From positions 33,512 through 97,511 of the forward strand of contig VGJW01000012.1 in the NCBI GenBank assembly GCA_016867265.1: 64,000 nt of DNA, given 5' to 3'. The notes under the pieces are model-generated. The model was not told the origin of the DNA. It was given only the letters and a program-made list of their open reading frames with translations, and made no database searches. Position numbers and translations under genes: made by a program. This DNA comes from Candidatus Tanganyikabacteria bacterium. GTDB lineage: Bacteria; Cyanobacteriota; Sericytochromatia; S15B-MN24; VGJW01. Of this stretch, positions 63,173 to 64,000 are shown in pieces (position 1 is the stretch's first letter; the number at the start of each line of letters is the position of its first letter).

Positions 63173-63981
63173 ACGGCTCGTCGAACTGACGATCGCCTTC
63201 AAGACACCCACTATTGGCGCCGAGGCGATCAGGCGATTTACCGCCGCTGGCCACGCCGACGCATTGCCCACGCGACTCGAAGTGTTCGAAATGGAGGCTC
63301 AGGACCGGCGCGAGCGCCGCGTAGACCGTCTCCGCAAAGCCTCCAAGCTCCCGCCGGGCAAAACGTTCGACACCCTCGACCTCAGCCGTCTGCCTCGGCC
63401 CCTCGTGCACAAGATTAGGGAACTGGCCCAAGGAGAGTTCGTCGACCGGGCCGACAACGTTCTGGCCTTCGGGCTGCCAGGTGTCGGCAAAACCCACGCG
63501 ATCTGCGCCATCGGCCACGCCCTGGTCGAGGCCGGCCATTCGGTTCTCTTCGTGCCGACCTATCAGCTCGTGCAAGACCTGCTGGCCGCCAAGCGCAACC
63601 TCCAACTGCCCCGCGCCCTGCACAAACTCGACGCATACGATGTGCTGATTCTCGACGACATCGGCTACGTGAAAACAGGACGCCGACGAGATGGAAGTGC
63701 TCTTCACCCTCATGGCTGAGCGGTACGAGCGACGCTCAATGGTCATCACGTCCAATCTGGTGTTCAGCCAGTGGGACCAGATCTTCCGCAACCCCATGAC
63801 AACCGCCGCAGCGATTGACCGGGTGGTCCACCACGCCACGATCCTCGAGTTCAACGTGACGAGCTACCGGACGGAAATTGCCAAGTCTCGAGCTCAAGAA
63901 GCCAGACGGAACGCGGAGGGGGCCCCGGAGCCTCCATCAGATGGCCAAGGATCGGAAAAGATAATTGTCGTCGATCGGTAA
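63129..63981 (+). pseudogene. istB: IS21 helper ATPase IstB, frameshifted
   Basis: The ATG at 63129 has GGAG six bases upstream. Walker A FGLPGVGKTHA and Walker B DVLILDDIGYV of the IstB/DnaC-like AAA+ domain are present. After GYVK the first frame goes to nonsense and stops at 63719, while the second frame (from 63691) continues as MEVLFTLMAERYERRSMVIT and FSQWDQIF, the conserved sensor and lid parts. Removing one A from the AAAA run at about 63674 would restore GYVKQDADEMEVLF. So the gene carries a +1 insertion at a homopolymer, or the base is a sequencing error. With it, the element is probably not autonomously mobile. Confidence 0.9.
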
Positions 63982-63990
63982 AAGTAGTTG
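63949..63990 (-). repeat. Right-end inverted repeats of the IS21 element
   Basis: Read on the minus strand, CAACTACTTTTACCGATCG (63972-63990) and CGACAATTATCTTTTCCGAT (63951-63970) match the left-end units at the CAACTA/CAATTA and TTACCG parts. They form the right end of the element. The inner copy lies over the last codons of istB. Confidence 0.8.
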
Positions 63991-64000
63991 ACGCCAGACA

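Larger units (their letters stand above)
61530..64000 (+). mobile_element. IS21-family insertion sequence
   Basis: About 2.47 kb, the usual size of the family, with istA and istB in order and overlapping. Both ends carry two copies of an about 20-bp terminal repeat (left 61541-61586, right 63949-63990 inverted). The right terminus reads GCCAGACA at the window edge, in keeping with the terminal CA of this family. The left terminus is within about ten bases of 61530, at the start of the tetR coding region. Target duplication cannot be checked because the right flank is outside the window. Confidence 0.88.

Noticed and set aside
63660..63700. Programmed frameshift producing full-length IstB
   Set aside because: The needed shift is +1, no known slippery or stimulatory signal is evident, and IS21 elements normally encode IstB in one frame.

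Overview
The window is GC-rich bacterial chromosome (well over 60 percent GC by eye) from a diderm. It encodes a secretin, a complete ExbB-ExbD-TonB/TonB-dependent receptor set, beta-barrel remnants and many lipoproteins with clear lipoboxes. The lineage cannot be fixed from sequence alone. The mix (T4P/T2SS hybrid machine, split transketolase, propeller lipoproteins with GGLVGN-type repeats) would fit a non-photosynthetic relative of Cyanobacteria or a similar deep lineage, but this is a weak guess. No rRNA, tRNA or CRISPR array was recognised.

Layout. (1) 1-14.3 kb: a type IV pilus/type II secretion-like machine in two divergent blocks around 6.2 kb. Leftward are two pseudopilins, the secretin, a lipoprotein, an ABC-2 permease, a TPR protein and a further prepilin. 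Rightward are the platform protein (with a duplicated N-terminal module), a pseudopilin, a PilM-PilN fusion, a PilO-PilP-like fusion and the assembly ATPase, whose C-terminus is frameshifted by a 49-bp tandem duplication. (2) 14.3-19.7 kb: a frameshifted queuosine-salvage gene, then exbB-exbD-tonB-receptor. (3) 19.75-24.4 kb: two coupled genes for large proteins of unknown function (1102 and 453 residues). (4) 24.5-34.7 kb: split transketolase, SMUG1-type uracil-DNA glycosylase, glutathione peroxidase, M14 carboxypeptidase, an FAD amine-oxidase-like protein, a chromate transporter, and a rearrangement scar near 33.55 kb where a hydrolase and a lipoprotein gene have both lost their 3' ends. (5) 34.7-48.5 kb: an oxidative-stress and DNA-repair rich stretch: OxyR, FeS-type photolyase, KefB/C-like antiporter, LysM transglycosylase, DASH cryptochrome, O6-alkylguanine methyltransferase and an AlkD-like protein, with nitroreductase, SDR, DHFR-like and small membrane proteins between them. 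(6) 48.7-56.2 kb: two propeller lipoproteins, a beta-barrel gene with an in-frame amber, a DUF2200 gene, a doubly frameshifted outer-membrane protein and a membrane protein. (7) 56.2-61.5 kb: a decaying accessory zone with gene fragments (a probable degraded paralogue of the gene at 28.4-28.9 kb, a chimeric FGE-sulfatase remnant, a Cys-rich fragment), one intact NTF2-like gene and a TetR regulator. (8) about 61.53-64.0 kb: an IS21-family element (istA, frameshifted istB, multiple terminal repeats) sitting in the 5' end of the tetR gene.

At least ten reading-frame breaks occur. Some sit at short direct repeats or homopolymers (real slippage, or assembly error), others lie in the clearly decaying island. 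Overlapping start/stop codons (ATGA, GTGA, TTGA) are frequent and help to define operons and starts.
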